Part shown: piece after piece, positions 1 to 11,087 of the stretch
How the letters are laid out: the number at the start of each line of letters is the position of its first letter
Position numbering within the stretch: the stretch's first letter is position 1
Source: Rhodamnia argentea
Lineage: Eukaryota > Streptophyta > Magnoliopsida > Myrtales > Myrtaceae
Assembly: GCF_020921035.1 (NCBI RefSeq)
Contig: NC_063158.1
Span: forward strand, 5,500,001 to 5,564,000
Reading direction: 5' to 3'
Length of the DNA: 64,000 nucleotides
The notes under the pieces: model-generated
Database searches by the model: none
What the model was told of the DNA's origin: nothing
Seen by the model: only the letters and a program-made list of their open reading frames with translations
Program-made: the position numbers and the translations under genes

Positions 1-1
1 A

Positions 2-793
2 GCTGCCAGTACTTTAAAGAGCATATCAGCTGTCCCTGACGTGCGGCAAACTCTGGCTGAGGAAGGCATTGTGAAGGTTTTGATTGATCTCCTTGATCGC
101 GGAATTCTACTTGGATCCAAGGAATACGCAGCAGAGTGCTTGCAGAACCTGACTGTGAGCAATGAGAATTTAAGGAGGAGCGCCGTATCAGAGGGTGGGG
201 TTCGGAGCCTGTTGACTTATCTTGATGGTCCATTGCCTCAGGAATCTGCGGTCGGGGCATTGAGGAACTTGGTGGGGTCCATCTCAGCCGAAACCCTAAT
301 ATCTCTTGGTTTTCTTCCCCGGATGGCTCATGTGCTTAAGTCAGGGTCTCCAGGGGCGCAGCAAGCAGCTGCTTCAGCCATTTGCAGGGCATGCAGGTCT
401 GCTGAGATGAAAAAATTGGTGGGTGAAGCTGGGTGCATTCCTCTGCTTGTGAAATTGCTCGATGCGAAATCGAACAGCGGGAGGGAGGTTGCGGCACAAG
501 CAATCTCAAGCTTGATGACAGTTTCACAGAACTGTAGAGAGGTCAAGAGAGACGAGAAAAGCGTGCCTGGTTTGGTCCAACTGCTCGATCCGGGTCCTCA
601 GAACACTGCAAAAAAGTATGCTGTTTCCTGCTTAACGAGTCTTTCCTCGAGCAAGAAGTGTAAGAAGTTGATGATCTCCTATGGAGCGATTGGGTATCTG
701 AAGAAGCTTAACGAAATGGATGTTCCGGGAGCCAAGAAACTGCTCGACCGTTTGGAGAAAGGGAAGCTGAGGAGTATGTTCAGTCGGAAATAG
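2..793 (+). CDS. Armadillo-repeat protein, 3' part only (5' end outside window)
   Basis: The frame is open from base 2 without a start, so this is the last 263 residues of a longer protein; the first ATG is not in view. The sequence is a run of helical ARM repeats of about 42 residues, with recognisable pieces such as AAECLQNLTVSNENLRRSAV, ESAVGALRNLVG, AQQAAASAICRACRS and AAQAISSLM, then a basic tail ending GKLRSMFSRK. ARM repeats form a right-handed superhelix for protein binding; no U-box or kinase is visible in this part, and the partner is unknown. It lies about 2.9 kb upstream of a PEX11 gene on the same strand. As I recall, Arabidopsis At1g01830 and At2g45720 are ARM-repeat genes next to PEX11C and PEX11D, which supports assignment to that subfamily. 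No intron is seen in the visible part. An AATAAA hexamer at 932-937 could serve polyadenylation. Confidence 0.85.
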   Translation, partial: AASTLKSISAVPDVRQTLAEEGIVKVLIDLLDRGILLGSKEYAAECLQNLTVSNENLRRSAVSEGGVRSLLTYLDGPLPQESAVGALRNLVGSISAETLISLGFLPRMAHVLKSGSPGAQQAAASAICRACRSAEMKKLVGEAGCIPLLVKLLDAKSNSGREVAAQAISSLMTVSQNCREVKRDEKSVPGLVQLLDPGPQNTAKKYAVSCLTSLSSSKKCKKLMISYGAIGYLKKLNEMDVPGAKKLLDRLEKGKLRSMFSRK

Positions 794-2860
794 GAGAGAA
801 ACGCATCGGATCCCTCTGTACATTTTAGGTTCTCGTTATTTACGATAAATGTTTCATTGTCTGTATGAAACGGAGTAGTTGATCCATCTGAACTGCAATG
901 CGCAAGCCTGCTAATTCATGTAATACCATTAAATAAAGCTAATATTTCTGCATTTTTTTCAACCGTGTACATGCAGCGGCTGCCTGTCATACTCTTCAGC
1001 TATTTTCTTGATCTACTTTTGCTGTTCTGCGATTCTCCCTCTTATTTTTTGCATCTTGGATATCTGAGACAACTTTGTACACGACAGATTTGTGCGGCCT
1101 TGTTTTTGGGGCAAAATTCAGGAACGTGTCGTGTAATGAAGAGAAATTAATGAGCTTATCCTTTCGATATCTGCTTTATCCTTTCTCCTATCCTTGCCAG
1201 CAGCCATCTAAACTTGAACTTTAAGTTCAGCGTACGAGAGTTGGTCATTTTCTTTTTCTGGCTGTGAGAACTTAGAATCGGTCAATTCAGATGAGCGTTA
1301 AAGTTTGACAAAGAACAAGGAAAAAAAAAATGAGCGTTAAAAGGCAACTAAATTGCTTGTGCCAAGACGAGGAAAAGCTAAATTACACAGCTTTAGAGCA
1401 GTTGGTTGAAGGGTGACGGTGACCTGACCCCCCCTTCTTAATTTGGCAATGAACAGTGACACAAGACATCTTGGACATGTGATGCGGGAGCATCGAGCTC
1501 TATCCATCGGCTCGCAAACTTAACGAAATTTGCCCGCTCCGTGCACACATCAACATGTCTGTAATGTATTACAAGTAGAATTCTTGTGAATCGTTAGGAG
1601 AAGTGTGTGGAACAGACCGATGATATCATCCTTCGGTAGTACTTCAAATGTTGAGTGTGCAAGCTGGTCAAGAATTCCTTTTATCACCTCGCTACAACAG
1701 AGGAAAGGAGAAATTTTGAAGGAGAATACTGTGAGCAAAGCCCAGCTTGCAGCTAGGGATAGACGATTTCAGACCTTCTACAAGTTCCTTCTAGGTTTCA
1801 ACTAAAGTTTGAAATCTACCAATTGGAATGGATTTCCATTTTTTTGAACCTCATGCAACCACCTCATCAGAGGTTCCAGGATCGGTTCCAAAGTCTACTC
1901 GGATTCCACGTTACAATGAATTATCACCTCTAATTATTTGCTATTACAATTCATTGATCACAACTCATATTTAGATACATGAAAAATATAAAGTATTAAC
2001 AAGCAAAAGTCTCATGCATGAATATTACCCAAAATGGAAGCTTAGACTAATGATTTCAAATTACACACTCATTGTCGAACACGATGGAACACAGTAAGAT
2101 CGCGCGAAGGCATAAAATAAGAAAAACACAATAACATATTCCGGGTTTCAAGTGTAACATGAAATTTACCTGTCGAAACCGATTCCCTAATTTTTGAAAT
2201 CCGAAACCTATCATGCATACTTTAAAACTTGGAACGCACCCTATTTTCATCGATCCGGTTTTTCAATTATCGATTCGATCCTAAAATCATGCTTACCCCT
2301 GCTTACAGCTTGCTTGCCAAAAGTTCGATGGGGTTCCACTTTTTAACATTTCACGCTAGTTGACCTTGATTTGAACTTTATGCAGGTTTCCTTTGTGAGA
2401 GCCCAGAGCTTTGGACTGTTTGAAGTGCAAATTGTGGGCTTTTGTCCAATCTGATGGGTTCTTCTGATGGAATATGCCGAAATCTCTCAAAACCGCAAAA
2501 ACCACAAATACTCAAGAAACAAAATAGGGTTGAGTCAGCAGCTAAATAAACCTGACCTGCACGTGTGGTGGGCTCACTGTTAGCAGAACTCAATCCATTT
2601 TTAGGTATTTCTGGTCCTTCTGCTAAGATAAAGATGAAAAGGGGAGAGGCAGATAATTGCAACAACAGTGGTAAGCAAGAATTTTCAAAGGAAGGAACAG
2701 AAGAAGATTGCTAATTGGTGGGTGTGGTGGTGTTTGTATTTTGATGAAATAGTTTTTTGTTTGTTTGTTTTGGTTTCTGAGGACCAAACAAGCCTTTATC
2801 ACAGCCTATCGCCAAAACAGACCATCGGCAGCTTCAACAGCTGACACACACGCACAACTT
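794..2860. other. Intergenic: ARM 3'UTR, then no supported gene
   Basis: The first ~150 bases are the probable 3'UTR of the ARM gene. The rest is AT-rich with only short open frames that match nothing I know and show no plausible splice structure. The last few hundred bases are presumably the promoter of the PEX11 gene. Confidence 0.5.
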
Positions 2861-3681
2861 TTCTCTCATTTCATTTCGTACTCCTCCTGCTTTTTGAGAG
2901 ACAGAGAAGCATAATCATCAGAATCAGCTCTTGCTTTGGTACTTCTCCTCTCTCTATCTCTCCAACCCTCTGTCTCCCTCTCTCTCTGCATAGTAATGTA
3001 CAACTGCAATCTGACTGCTAAGAAAAGATAGAACAGCGAGAGAACCCAATTCATTGGTTTGGATCCTGCCCCTGTTTAGGTATAAAAGATGATCTTTTGT
3101 TATCGAGTTGCGGACTTTTCAGGATCACTTGCTGCATTGTTCTCTGGTTTGTTTTAGCCAGCCTAGCTGATACATGTCTTTAGGTCGGTAGTTTGTATTC
3201 TAGTCATTTTCTCTTCATGGTATCATGTTCATTGTAAAAGCAGGACATAACATTGAGTCTGAATCATTGAATTCCTTGTGTATTGTGATTGTGTCTTCTT
3301 CGTTGCATGAGTCCATTCAATTTAGTTGGTTTTGCCTAATGTTCATACAATCAAACGGCCTGCTTGATGGATAATCATCCGTGTTTGGATTTTGGTTAAG
3401 TGGATGAATAATTCTAAGCAAAGAAAGATTGATGAAACCTGGAAGGACTGTTTCCTTATTTTTTAGAAGCGTTTCCTCTCTGTTGTCTGCTAAATGAAAG
3501 TTACCGTTATTGCTTTTTATAGATGCCTTTTGAATTATAAGTTCTTTTGCTGTCACTGGTATCCAAGAGCTATATAGCTCATCCAAACTGAACTTTTTCA
3601 GAAGGAAAAAGGAAAGGAATTTTGGTATGTTGGCATGATTAACCGCGGTACTTTTCTCCCGCAGGTAGACTGGTCTATAAG
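2861..3681 (+). promoter_or_regulatory. Probable PEX11 5'UTR exon and leader intron
   Basis: A pyrimidine-rich CT tract at about 2865-2990 resembles a plant 5'UTR. A possible donor (TTTAG|GTATAA) lies after 3079, and a good acceptor (TTTTCTCCCGCAG) ends at 3664, 17 bases before the ATG at 3682. This predicts a leader intron of about 585 bp. The acceptor is convincing; the donor and transcription start are inferred. Confidence 0.5.
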
Positions 3682-5059
3682 ATGAGCTCCGTCGATGTTG
3701 TGCGAGCAGAACTTGCTCTTGCTGTTCTCTATTTGAACAAGGCTGAAGCGAGGGACAAGATATGCAGGGCCATACAATATGGCTCAAGATTTTTGAGTAA
3801 AGGAGAGCCTGGTACAGCTCAAAATGTCGAGAAATCGACCAACTTGGCACGGAAGGTCTTTCGCCTTCTTAAGGTTGTAAACAGTTTCTCTGACAAACTT
3901 TCTAGTTTCTTTTCGAACTCTCTAATTTGCCTTTTGCTAACCTCCGCGTAATGTGTTGTTTCCCCCGTTTGCAGTTCATCAATGATCTCCATGCCCTCAT
4001 AAGTCCAGCTCCTCGAGAAACGCCTCTCGCTCTTGTTTTGCTAGGAAAGGTTCATAGACTACTTTATCCTTGTCCCACACCTCTCCCGAGTGTTTTTCAA
4101 CTTTGCACCGTCTGATACAATTGCTGATTGGTTTCCAGTCCAAAAATGCGCTACTGTCAACTTTCTTGTTCCTTGATCAAATTGTCTGGCTCGGTCGAAC
4201 TGGCATCTACAAGGTATGCCTGTTATCTTCTTGCCATTGTGCATTTCATATTGTCTGTCAAAATTTCTGTGATTTGAAAACAAGATGGTATATCTTGTTT
4301 GACATAGAACAAAGAACGCGCCGAGCTGATGGGCCGCGTATCACTCTTCTGCTGGATGGGTTCCTCAGTATGCACTACATTGGTCGAGGTTTGTCTTTCT
4401 CCAATCTATCTTTTGGCTAATATGTTGCCCTCCCTAGGCCCATTCCAAAACTAAACCAAATCGTTGCTTTATTCTTGTTTTTTCGTCACGTTCATCAGCT
4501 TGGGGAGTTGGGAAGGCTTTCTGCATCAATGAAGAAGCTAGAGAAGGATCTAAAGAAGGGTGAAAAGTATCAAGTAGGTCATGATGCTCTCTCACTTGCT
4601 TAACCCATTTGCCTTCTCGTTGCTGCCTCCGTTGCTCTGCGGCAAAAGTGCCTTCCCTTCTTGACACCTACTTCTGTGCAGAACGAACAATACCGAGCTA
4701 AGGTTCGGCAATCAAATGAGAGGTCCCTAGCCCTTATCAAGGCGGCCATGGATATAGTGGTTGCTGTGGGGCTGCTTCAGTTGGCCCCTAAGAAGGTCAC
4801 TCCTCGTGTAACCGGAGCTTTTGGATTCGTCACCTCCTTAATCTCTTGTTATCAGGTAACTGTGAAGTCTATCCCTTCTTCTTGACGATGTCTCAACTTT
4901 TGTCTCTTGCCACATTGTCAAGTAGTGCTTGTTGAGTTTGAGTATCTCATGCCATGTCTTTTGCATCTTTTGACAAACATATACTTCCGACTTTCTGATG
5001 ATAGATCTGGTTCTTTTGTGCAGTTGCTTCCATCGCCACCCCAGTCGAAGACATCATGA
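3682..5059 (+). CDS. PEX11: Peroxisomal membrane protein PEX11 (C/D/E type)
   Basis: Seven coding exons: 3682-3873, 3975-4049, 4139-4213, 4308-4388, 4499-4573, 4682-4855, 5024-5059. All introns are phase 0 and GT-AG. They join to 235 residues, the usual length of the plant PEX11C/D/E group. PEX11 proteins bend and elongate the peroxisomal membrane and promote peroxisome proliferation and division together with FIS1 and DRP proteins. Diagnostic stretches are LNKAEARDKICRAIQYGSRF near residue 20, NDLHALISPAP, SKNALLSTFLFLDQIVWLGR, the amphipathic or membrane region, and LQLAPKKVTPRVTGAFGF near the C-terminus. Very short, evenly sized exons (75 or 81 bases) are characteristic. The ARM-repeat gene upstream is a conserved neighbour in Arabidopsis. 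Which member of the C/D/E group this is cannot be decided by eye. Confidence 0.96.
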
Positions 5060-6277
5060 AGAAAAGGGTCCGTTAATTTACGGAGATTTTCATGTTGTAA
5101 TCGTAATAACCACAGACGCATATCCATGTTGGTGTAAGCTTATCGGCTATATGCCAACTTGTATGGTGATAACTACATACCTGCAATTACTTATCACTTA
5201 TGTTACCCAGCAAATTCTGCTGTTCCTCCTGAAGTTGTGATGTTCTCCAATTTAATCGTCCGCTAGTCAATGACCATGGCAATCTTTTCGCTTGCTTAGT
5301 TCCAGAGACATTACATACAATGACCAACCGAACTGCAGACCACCCATTTTTTCGCGAATGTTCGGCACCATGTTATGCTGAGGATCTAATTCTGATCTTC
5401 CTCTGAGTGGCTGAACAACTTGGCAACTCAATTTACTATCGACTCTAGTAGATTGCTCTGATCTCATAAGTTTACAGCCGGTGATGCATGTTCTAGTTCT
5501 GATGTCGCTGAGAAATGCCTTCCTCTTGCTTAATGGACCATTAACGTTAGGCACCATAGCCACATGGGTTATTAAGGTCGACATCAGTCAACTTGGCGCT
5601 GTATGGTTCACCAACTTATGCTACTATTAATTGGAACCTCATAGTCGGTCTACAGCCAGAAACGAACGAAGAATCCACCTCAATTTTGAAGAGGATGCCT
5701 CATGATGTCAGGAAAATAATTCAATCCCAAATGTTTTAATTAAGTCAATTTAATCATAAACCTTTAAATAATTTGCCAACATAATCCTTTCGATCACTTA
5801 TTCAAATAATACGTATCAAAAGATTTAGAACTAAATTGACACAATTCAAAAAATTTATGACTAAATTAATTGACGTACAAAAAATTTACATGAAACGTTT
5901 TTTGACACTTATCCTGACCACCGTTTTGCCCTATGATTTTCAAAATGCAAATTTTAAAATATTAATTCGATAAGTATCAAAAGTACACAAATTAAACAAA
6001 AGCCCCCTTGGACGAACTCAAAAGAAACAGGAGCTGGATTTGATTATTCTCAGTAATCATTCTATTGGATCAGATAGCTATAGAGAAATGATAAACAAGA
6101 TGAAATCAAGTTGTATTGGACAATTCGACCGGATATACATCTGAAAAGGGGTCAATGCTAAATACTCCCTTTAATCAAGAGAGGTCCATGACAAAAAAAA
6201 AAAGACCTCTACTGACATCTCCCTCTTTTAAAGCGGGAAGTTACATAAACGAACAAGCATAGAACCGATTCATAGCC
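5060..6277. other. Intergenic: PEX11 3' flank to F-box copy 1 3' flank
   Basis: Holds the PEX11 3'UTR and, on the opposite strand, the native 3'UTR of the first F-box gene; the two genes converge here. An AT-rich repeat is listed separately at about 5720-5925. I see no gene. Confidence 0.5.
5720..5925. repeat. AT-rich degenerate repeat with the 'actaaattgacacaatt' motif
   Basis: Degenerate copies of a motif like ACTAAATTGACACAATTCAA, in both orientations, recur here. The same family appears at about 31480-31880 and in the arms of the element at 44645-45257, so this is probably a terminal fragment or small non-autonomous DNA transposon. Exact ends are not clear. Confidence 0.45.
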
Positions 6278-6281
6278 GAAA

Positions 6282-9200
6282 TCACACAAACTCTTCATCC
6301 GAATCATCTTGCTCTTCGTCCCATATATCCTCGACATCTCTCACGTTACCACGAAGCATATTGAGTATGTGCTCCAAGTTTCTCACGCGTCTCCGGAGTT
6401 CCAAGCTGGAAATTCGACGAGGACTGCTTACGGGTAAGCATTCTTTTGTGTAACTAAGAGCCTTCAAAACAAACTTTCCAGATGGTTCGATTAAATCGAC
6501 ACCAAATGTAGGTGATAAAGGCCACCCCATAACTCGAACATGAGAGACACTGCAAGATGCCATATGAAAAGTGTCACATCGCACCCCAAAACCTGTCACA
6601 TCCTACTTCTCTGAGTCCCACAAATATTTGAACCATCAGCATTTTACATTGCTTTAGTCCCAACTATAGAAGCTTTTACCAATCTGGTCGTACCACACAA
6701 AAGCTTTCCAACATAACCAACAAATACCTCAAATTTGATCAAATTATATGAGAAGTTCATGATATAGCATATGGAAAAAGAAGACCAAAAATATTAAGGC
6801 GGATGATACCAAGCTTCAAGCAAACATCTTATTTAAAGTTCTTGAAATAAACAACAGAGCACTCTCTATATACAATTAGTTCACTTTGTTTAAACATAAA
6901 GTTACTTGTTGCCTTTCTTTATTAGCTTTAATAATTGTGGGCAAATTTGACGTGGTTGCTAATGACCTTAAATGTCCAAATGTACAAATTTCTGAAGAAT
7001 TCAAGATGTTCAATGTTAAATAAAACTCAAACTGCATAAAAAAGTAAAAAGACAAAAGTAAAAGTTGCACCAAATTGGCACTTGAAATGCAAGATCTCTG
7101 TCGCCATTTCTTTAAGTTAACAACGAGAGGAGGAAAAAAGAAATGAACCATCCACATGATTATAGAATGCAAAACTGACCATTGAAGAGCTCTTCTGTAA
7201 TTTATAGCTCTCATACAAGGCAAACAACCACTTCGATCTTTCCATATGTAGGTAAGAATGTTGCCGATGAACTATTCACTTCTATACCCAGGAAGTTTTG
7301 CAAAAGCTGACATCCATGCGCATAGGTTATATGACAGACTACGCATAATTTTTAGAAGTGGAAAGTGTAAGAATGATATTCTAAAATTGCTTGTGAGAGA
7401 ACAATGGAAGCTAAGGAAGACAGAATAGCTACTTGCAGAAAAGAGTTTAAGCATCAAACTAATCTGCCAAAAGCCAAAAGTGTGCAGACAAACCAAATAT
7501 AAAACAAGCCATCCATTTCCTGCCTCTGCACCCTGCCAAGCAGCTCGACAAGAAGGAATCCACCTATACAAAGAACGGGCTCTGGAAACTTGAATTTCTG
7601 CAGACAGTTCTCCTATGAAAGACAGAGATTACATGATGAGCCCAAAAAAATCCTTCCAAAGGAAACAATTTTCCGTCAATCATGTCACATTCAAACAATC
7701 AAGTCATGGGGCAATCATTTATTAGTGGGCAATGCTAATGACGATTCTTAGTAGGTCTCCTAACACTTGCCAGGCCACTATTTCACTCTCTCTACAAGGA
7801 GAAAACTTATCTAAGGACAAAAAATTCTGCTATTTAACAAATCAAGACAGGAAAAAAAAAACAGAAATTGAGATCTTTGGAAAATGATGACAATGTTAAG
7901 GTGAGGAACACTGTTAAAACACATGACTGAAGAACACTTAAGGGAATTAACAACTTTAAGGTCCTGTTTGTTCTTTCCCCATATATGGAAGCAGGTGGAG
8001 AATGGTGTTCTTGAAACGTAATGAAAGCCAAAAGAAAGTACACTGCATATCATACACAAAAAGAGAATTGACAACTTCATCCCAGTCCACATTCTTCCAG
8101 GGGGCAGTAGAGACTAGTAGATGAAACAAACAACACCATGTAGCAGCCAAAGAGCCACACTTGCCTGAGCCATGGGAAACTCTGGGGAAGTGTATGTCCA
8201 CACAAAATTATCATTTGGAGAATCATGACATGATTGATTGACTGAATCAAGATCCACAGAAGCTTTGGGATAACCCATCCGAAATCGCACAGATTTGGCC
8301 GAATATATAGGTAATCCAGGCTGGAAATAAGCTGCCCACAACAATAATTTAATTAATTAAAGATACAAATAAACACAAAAATCAACGAAAAGAATGCAAA
8401 AAGGAATTGGGAAAAACCTTGAAAAGGTTGGATGTCAATTGCAGTAACAACACACAAATCACCAACCAGTTTGTAAATCAAAGTCTCAGGCACAGCAGGA
8501 ATCTTTTGTCCTTTACTAGACCAGTATGAGGCGATCCTTCCAACCCTATCTCTCAATTCCAGAGTATTAATAATACCCTCCTCTGGGAAATTGTCGGTGC
8601 TGGAAGCGCTTATTGCATCTGAAATACACTCTCTGTCAACCATTGATTTAGAACAATGAGACAGAAAACCATAGACCCTATGCTCCCTTTCCAGAAGGTC
8701 CCATTCTTTAGTGTTGCTAGAACCACTTTCAGCATCACTTTTAAAGGAGCAGCTTTCGGTGACGTGATCAACTCCAGATAACTGAGGAAACATTCTGAGG
8801 CATAGTTGCTTGGAAAGACCATTGGAGACCACTGCAAAAAGCCAAAAACCAAAACCGTTCAATTGACAGTATGTCGAGATCTGCAAACTGATTTAACATC
8901 CAAATATGAAGTCAAAGATCCATCATAACTGTTACTGCAACACAACAAAATGTGATGAATTGATTAATGACAATTAATTGATGAACAGTTGCTTCATAGA
9001 AAAAGATGCTGATAATCCACCTGGTCTTTCCAATTATTAATTAGAAAAATGGTATATAATCATGTCACTACATATCCAGAAAGCTTAGATAAACAGAGCA
9101 ATAGCTTAAAACTTAGTCCCAAGCTCTCCATGAAATTAATTGTATTATTTCCTGAAAACCTATGTCAAAATAAAAATCTGCCTCTTCTAAATCAATCCCT

Positions 9201-9802
9201 TGGCATTACAAACATCACCGGCATATGCTCCAAAGTTTTCCAAAACACAAGATATTTCATGCAGATTCATAATGAACTACAGAAGCACAAAGCAATATAA
9301 GTCGTCTATGGTAAAGCAACTCTCCTTAAGATGTAATTCAACTGAATGTCCACGCTTCATCAGCCAGGCACTACTGATAGAAAATCCATTTCCAATGAGT
9401 CGGCATAGAACTTTATTTTCAGGATGAACTTGCTGATACATGTAACTTCATCAGCTAGGTACTATTGCTATAGTGAGTACAATTCAATCACACAAAAAAG
9501 AGCTACTTTAGCATCCTCTTCCATATATAAAATAGAAACAATAATGCACATATAATCCCATTAAGGAGAGCAAAACATATTCTTCCATGCATGAAAGATC
9601 ACTAAACTGATGAACAGAATCTGGCATAATAACATCAAAGGAAACTAGCTTTATCCTCGATTTTCACCAGCATACCGAATCCGTGCCAAGAGTGCGAAAC
9701 GCAGCTAGCTCGAGCGAGATCACAAGGGTCGTCCAAACTCATAAGTATCTCAAATAACATATCCAATTCGAGTTGTGGCACAAAATCCATAGAAGGATCC
9801 AT
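6282..9802 (-). CDS. F-box protein, At4g00755-like, tandem copy 1
   Basis: Five coding exons on the minus strand: 9802-9676, 8831-8418, 8331-8165, 7612-7494, 6549-6282, giving 364 residues. The F-box occupies about residues 10-43 (LELDMLFEILMSLDDPCDLA, ending SWHGF). It should bind SKP1 and act as substrate adaptor of an SCF ubiquitin ligase; the substrate is unknown. The rest matches the At4g00755 family: SNGLSKQLCLRMFPQL, QPFQ then AYFQPGLPIYSAKSVRFRMG, NFVWTYTSPEFPMAQ and VLCIGGFLLVELLGRVQRQE, ending in an acidic tail DIWDEEQDDSDEEF. Intron 3 has a GC donor (CAG|GCAAGT). The ATG at 9802 lies two bases after a CAG, so a leader intron ending there is possible. This copy keeps the ancestral 3' flank; its upstream region is a truncated element end and then copy 2. 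Confidence 0.92.
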
Positions 9803-11083
9803 ATCTGCTAGTATAAGCAAGCTCCAGATGCCTCCTCCAAAGTCAAAACCTACCTAAGCATCATCATCATCATCATCATCATCAACCACAATAGAATCAC
9901 CCTTAGAATACAAAAAGTAGGACATATAGATCACCGAATGCATCAAGGCACAACAGCTATAGGTAACTAACGATTCAACTTAGTACAGTTAAACGAGAAA
10001 TTTAGAGCTTAAGCCTCGGTACATAAAAGAAAATCAAGCAAATTGGGAATCCAAACAGAAAAAAAACTGCCCCCGTGAATTGGTAATTTTGTTTATACTA
10101 TAACCACTAGGCCAGGCCACTTTTCTTGTTTCTGAAATTCCCAATCATTGCAAAACTCACGGAACCATAAAATGCCCTCATGCGCAGATGTGCAAAGAAC
10201 CCAATTTACTCCGGGGAAAACTCTGAACGAGGAAATTCCATTGAAAAAGAAAGCAACTAAAAGTTCCATCTTTTACCCCCCAATTTCGCAACGCAAAATT
10301 CTCCGAATCAAAATTGACGACGAAAATCAACCTCGACCAACATTTCCAGGATCCAATCAAATAACGACCCGACCAAGAGAGACGAAAACCGAACCCAATT
10401 TTGAGCTCACGACGAACAAAATCCCAATTGGAATTCAGACGAACGAACGAACGAATAACCACCGACTGCTTTTAGCAAAAGCTAAAATCGATGCAGATGG
10501 GACAGAGAGACGCGAGATTCCACCTTCCGTCGCCGATGTGTACGAGTCTCGTCGAGGTCGTCCAAACCCTAGATAGGGAATAAAAAAAATAATGCTTGAT
10601 AGAGAGAGAGAGAGAGAGAGAGAGCGCCCTGCCCCCGGTGGGATGCTTATAATGATATCTGCGCTCGAGCGAGCGCCAGAGGAGAGAGTGGGAGAGAGAA
10701 GAGAGAGAGAGAGAAAGAGAGGAAAAGAGAATGGCTTTTCCGAGTTAAATAACAAAGCTTCCAACTCCCGTTTCCTTTTATTAATTGTTTTTGGTTTTTC
10801 TTTTTTCCGTGTATTTTAGTAAATATATCACAATTATATATATAAGCTGTTTTTGCATAAAAGAATATTCCTCATTTCATACATATTGAGAAAAGATTAC
10901 AAAATCGAATGTTTACGCTTCGAATATAATATATATGATATATGCAATAACAATTGTAATAGATGAAACATATCCATTACATATTGTGGGTTATTCGACA
11001 GGAAAACTGTATTTGTATACTATTCACGAGCAGAAGAACATCAAAAGTGCCAAAATTTATATACGGCGTTCATTTTGATGTCA
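9803..11083 (-). promoter_or_regulatory. Leader and promoter of F-box copy 1; distal part of duplication unit 1
   Basis: Contains a (CAT)n run at about 9859-9883, a probable 5'UTR near 10180-10580, and a (GA)n run at 10601-10624. It is nearly identical to 14626-15875, except for about 46 extra bases near 10360-10405 and different microsatellite lengths. The last 48 bases (11036-11083) are a truncated copy of the left end of the inverted-repeat element at about 15830. Promoter function is inferred from position. Confidence 0.5.
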
Positions 11084-11087
11084 GAAA

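Larger units (their letters stand above)
6278..11083. repeat. Tandem duplication unit 1 (4.8 kb)
   Basis: First copy of a direct tandem duplication covering F-box copy 1 and its upstream region. It matches 11084-15875 almost base for base, including introns. The left limit is the GAAAT at 6278-6282, overlapping the stop codon of the F-box gene. Confidence 0.93.

Noticed and set aside
8353-9430. Plus-strand frames inside the F-box genes (for example 9049-9300)
   Set aside because: They fall in introns of the minus-strand gene and recur in copy 2 only because the DNA is duplicated.
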